This document shows positions 14,318-15,269 of a DNA stretch of 15,269 bases, one piece after another. This stretch comes from Acholeplasmataceae bacterium (lineage in GTDB: Bacteria > Bacillota_I > Bacilli_A > Acholeplasmatales > Acholeplasmataceae): assembly GCA_003518475.1 (NCBI GenBank), contig DOYO01000136.1, positions 1-15,269 on the forward strand, given 5' to 3'. Positions within the stretch are counted from its first letter, which is position 1. Every line of letters starts with the position of its first letter. Position numbers and translations under genes: made by a program. Below the pieces are notes generated by a model. That model did no database searches, was not told where the DNA came from, and saw only the letters and a program-made list of their open reading frames with translations.

Positions 14318-14959
14318 ATGATGAAACATGAAATTCTTAAGAGAATAATGGATGTCGGAGTCGTCGCAGTCGTGCGCGCAGAATCAGCAGAATCTGCTGT
14401 TTTAATTTCCAAAGCCTGCATCAAAGGCGGAGTGAGCGCAATTGAAGTCACCTTTACAGTTCCTGGGGCTTCCTATGTCATTGAAGCCTTAGCAAAGACA
14501 TTTACTAAAGATGAATTAATTGTTGGAGCAGGTACTGTTTTAGATAGCGAGACCGCAAGGATCGCAATTTTGTCTGGCGCTCAATACATCGTGAGTCCAG
14601 GTTTTGATCTGGAAACCGCGAAGCTCTGCAACAGATATCAAATCCCTTACATGCCCGGCTGTTTAACCATCACTGAAATGATCAAAGCCATGGAAGCCGG
14701 TTCAGATATCATCAAGCTTTTCCCAGGCAGCGCATTTGGTCCAAGTTATGTCAAAGCAGTGAAAGGTCCGCTTCCCCAAGCGAATATCATGCCGACAGGA
14801 GGAGTATCCCTAGATAACGTTTCCGAATGGATTAAAAACGGCGTTGTCGCAGTCGGTGTCGGCGGAGAACTCACCTCACCTGCTAAAAAAGGCGACTATG
14901 AAGGTGTCACCGAGCTTGCAAAAGCTTTTGTCAGCGCTGTTGCTAAAGCACGCGCATAA
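14318..14959 (+). CDS. eda: KDPG/KHG aldolase
   Basis: It splits 2-keto-3-deoxy-6-phosphogluconate into pyruvate and glyceraldehyde-3-phosphate, the last step of hexuronate breakdown, and often also acts on 4-hydroxy-2-oxoglutarate. The 213 residues match the family length. The Schiff-base lysine is K133 in DIIKLFPG, the catalytic glutamate is E43 in AIEVTFT, and VVRAES (R20), GAGTVLD, PGF and MPTGGVS (phosphate binding) are all present. Two adjacent ATG codons (14318 and 14321) could start it; 14318 is nearer the AGAAGGA site (14299-14305), which at 12 bases is somewhat far. It has its own strong promoter, so it is expressed separately from the transporter operon, and it is followed 12 bases later by a YhcH-family gene. 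Confidence 0.95.
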   Translation: MMKHEILKRIMDVGVVAVVRAESAESAVLISKACIKGGVSAIEVTFTVPGASYVIEALAKTFTKDELIVGAGTVLDSETARIAILSGAQYIVSPGFDLETAKLCNRYQIPYMPGCLTITEMIKAMEAGSDIIKLFPGSAFGPSYVKAVKGPLPQANIMPTGGVSLDNVSEWIKNGVVAVGVGGELTSPAKKGDYEGVTELAKAFVSAVAKARA

Positions 14960-14971
14960 GAGGATCCTCTC

Positions 14972-15269
14972 ATGATTGTCGACCATTTAAAAAATATAGA
15001 AATTTATGCGCACCTGCATAGAAATATGGCAACTGCGATTGAATATATCAAGCATCATGATTTATTATCCATCCCATTGGGAAAACATGAAATCGATGGT
15101 TCCAATGTTTACTTATTAAGAGATTCATATAAACCGAAAGATATTGAATCCTGTTTCTTTGAAGGACATCAAAAATACCTCGATATCCAAATCGTTTTAA
15201 AGGGAGTAGAATACTTTGGATATCATCATCTTGGTCATCCTGGATTCACAGTGACTAGTCCTTATCATG
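14972..15269 (+). CDS. YhcH/YjgK/YiaL family protein (3' end missing)
   Basis: Ninety-nine codons are visible and the frame is open at the window end. The start MIVDHLKNIE and the phrase FFEGHQKYLDIQIVLKGVEYFGY match the YhcH/YjgK/YiaL (DUF386, beta-sandwich cupin-like) family, usually about 150 residues, so roughly a third is missing. Members occur in sialate, diketogulonate and uronate operons; the reaction is not firmly known, and an isomerase or mutarotase-like role on sugar acids has been suggested. ATG at 14972 follows the eda stop by 12 bases. The ribosome site AGAGGA is half of the perfect 12-base palindrome AGAGGATCCTCT (14959-14970). Co-transcription with eda supports a job in uronate metabolism. 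Confidence 0.85.
   Translation, partial: MIVDHLKNIEIYAHLHRNMATAIEYIKHHDLLSIPLGKHEIDGSNVYLLRDSYKPKDIESCFFEGHQKYLDIQIVLKGVEYFGYHHLGHPGFTVTSPYH

Noticed and set aside
1..15269. Mycoplasma-type code with TGA as Trp
   Set aside because: Several complete genes end at TGA in the expected place and Trp positions in conserved motifs (for example GRPWR and SAWWF) use TGG.

Overview
The window reads as a low-GC Bacillota or Mollicutes-type genome. An Acholeplasmatales/Izemoplasmatales-like relative is my best guess, inferred only from protein style, A+T-rich DNA and AGGAGG-type ribosome sites. TGA is used as a real stop (ends of the pectinesterase, ATPase and fourth small membrane-protein genes) and Trp is TGG, so this is the standard code and not the Mycoplasma code. 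No RNA gene, insertion sequence, CRISPR array or phage gene is visible.

Layout: (1) 1-1146, the 3' part of a MATE-family exporter, apparently unrelated to the rest. (2) 1147-1510, a gene-free stretch with a strong promoter, operator-like dyads and a long leader. (3) uxaC, uronate isomerase, 1511-2905. (4) A pectinesterase on the minus strand, 2906-3802, whose stop codon abuts the uxaC stop. (5) Divergent from it, a long plus-strand run from 3852 to 14208: a 6-TM S-component-like protein, two LplB/YtcP-type sugar ABC permeases, a 1017-residue lipoprotein substrate-binding protein with four Ig-like repeats, a GC-rich hairpin, two small membrane proteins, the MsmX/UgpC-type ATPase, two more small membrane proteins, and a GH28 polygalacturonase. 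(6) A second strong promoter drives eda (KDPG aldolase) and a YhcH/YjgK/YiaL-family gene cut by the window end.

Together this is a pectin/oligogalacturonide utilisation locus. The lipoprotein, permeases and ATPase would import pectic oligomers. The pectinesterase and GH28 enzyme show no secretion signal, so they probably remove methyl groups and release galacturonate inside the cell. UxaC then starts the galacturonate route (tagaturonate, altronate, KDG, KDPG) and Eda finishes it, giving pyruvate and glyceraldehyde-3-phosphate. The dehydrogenase, dehydratase and KDG kinase for the middle steps, and any regulator, are not in the window.

The least explained part is the set of small unrecognised membrane proteins. 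Two pairs bracket the ATPase gene, and within each pair the genes overlap by 11 bp. A further 6-TM protein opens the operon. They are the best candidates here for an undescribed accessory part of a carbohydrate ABC importer.
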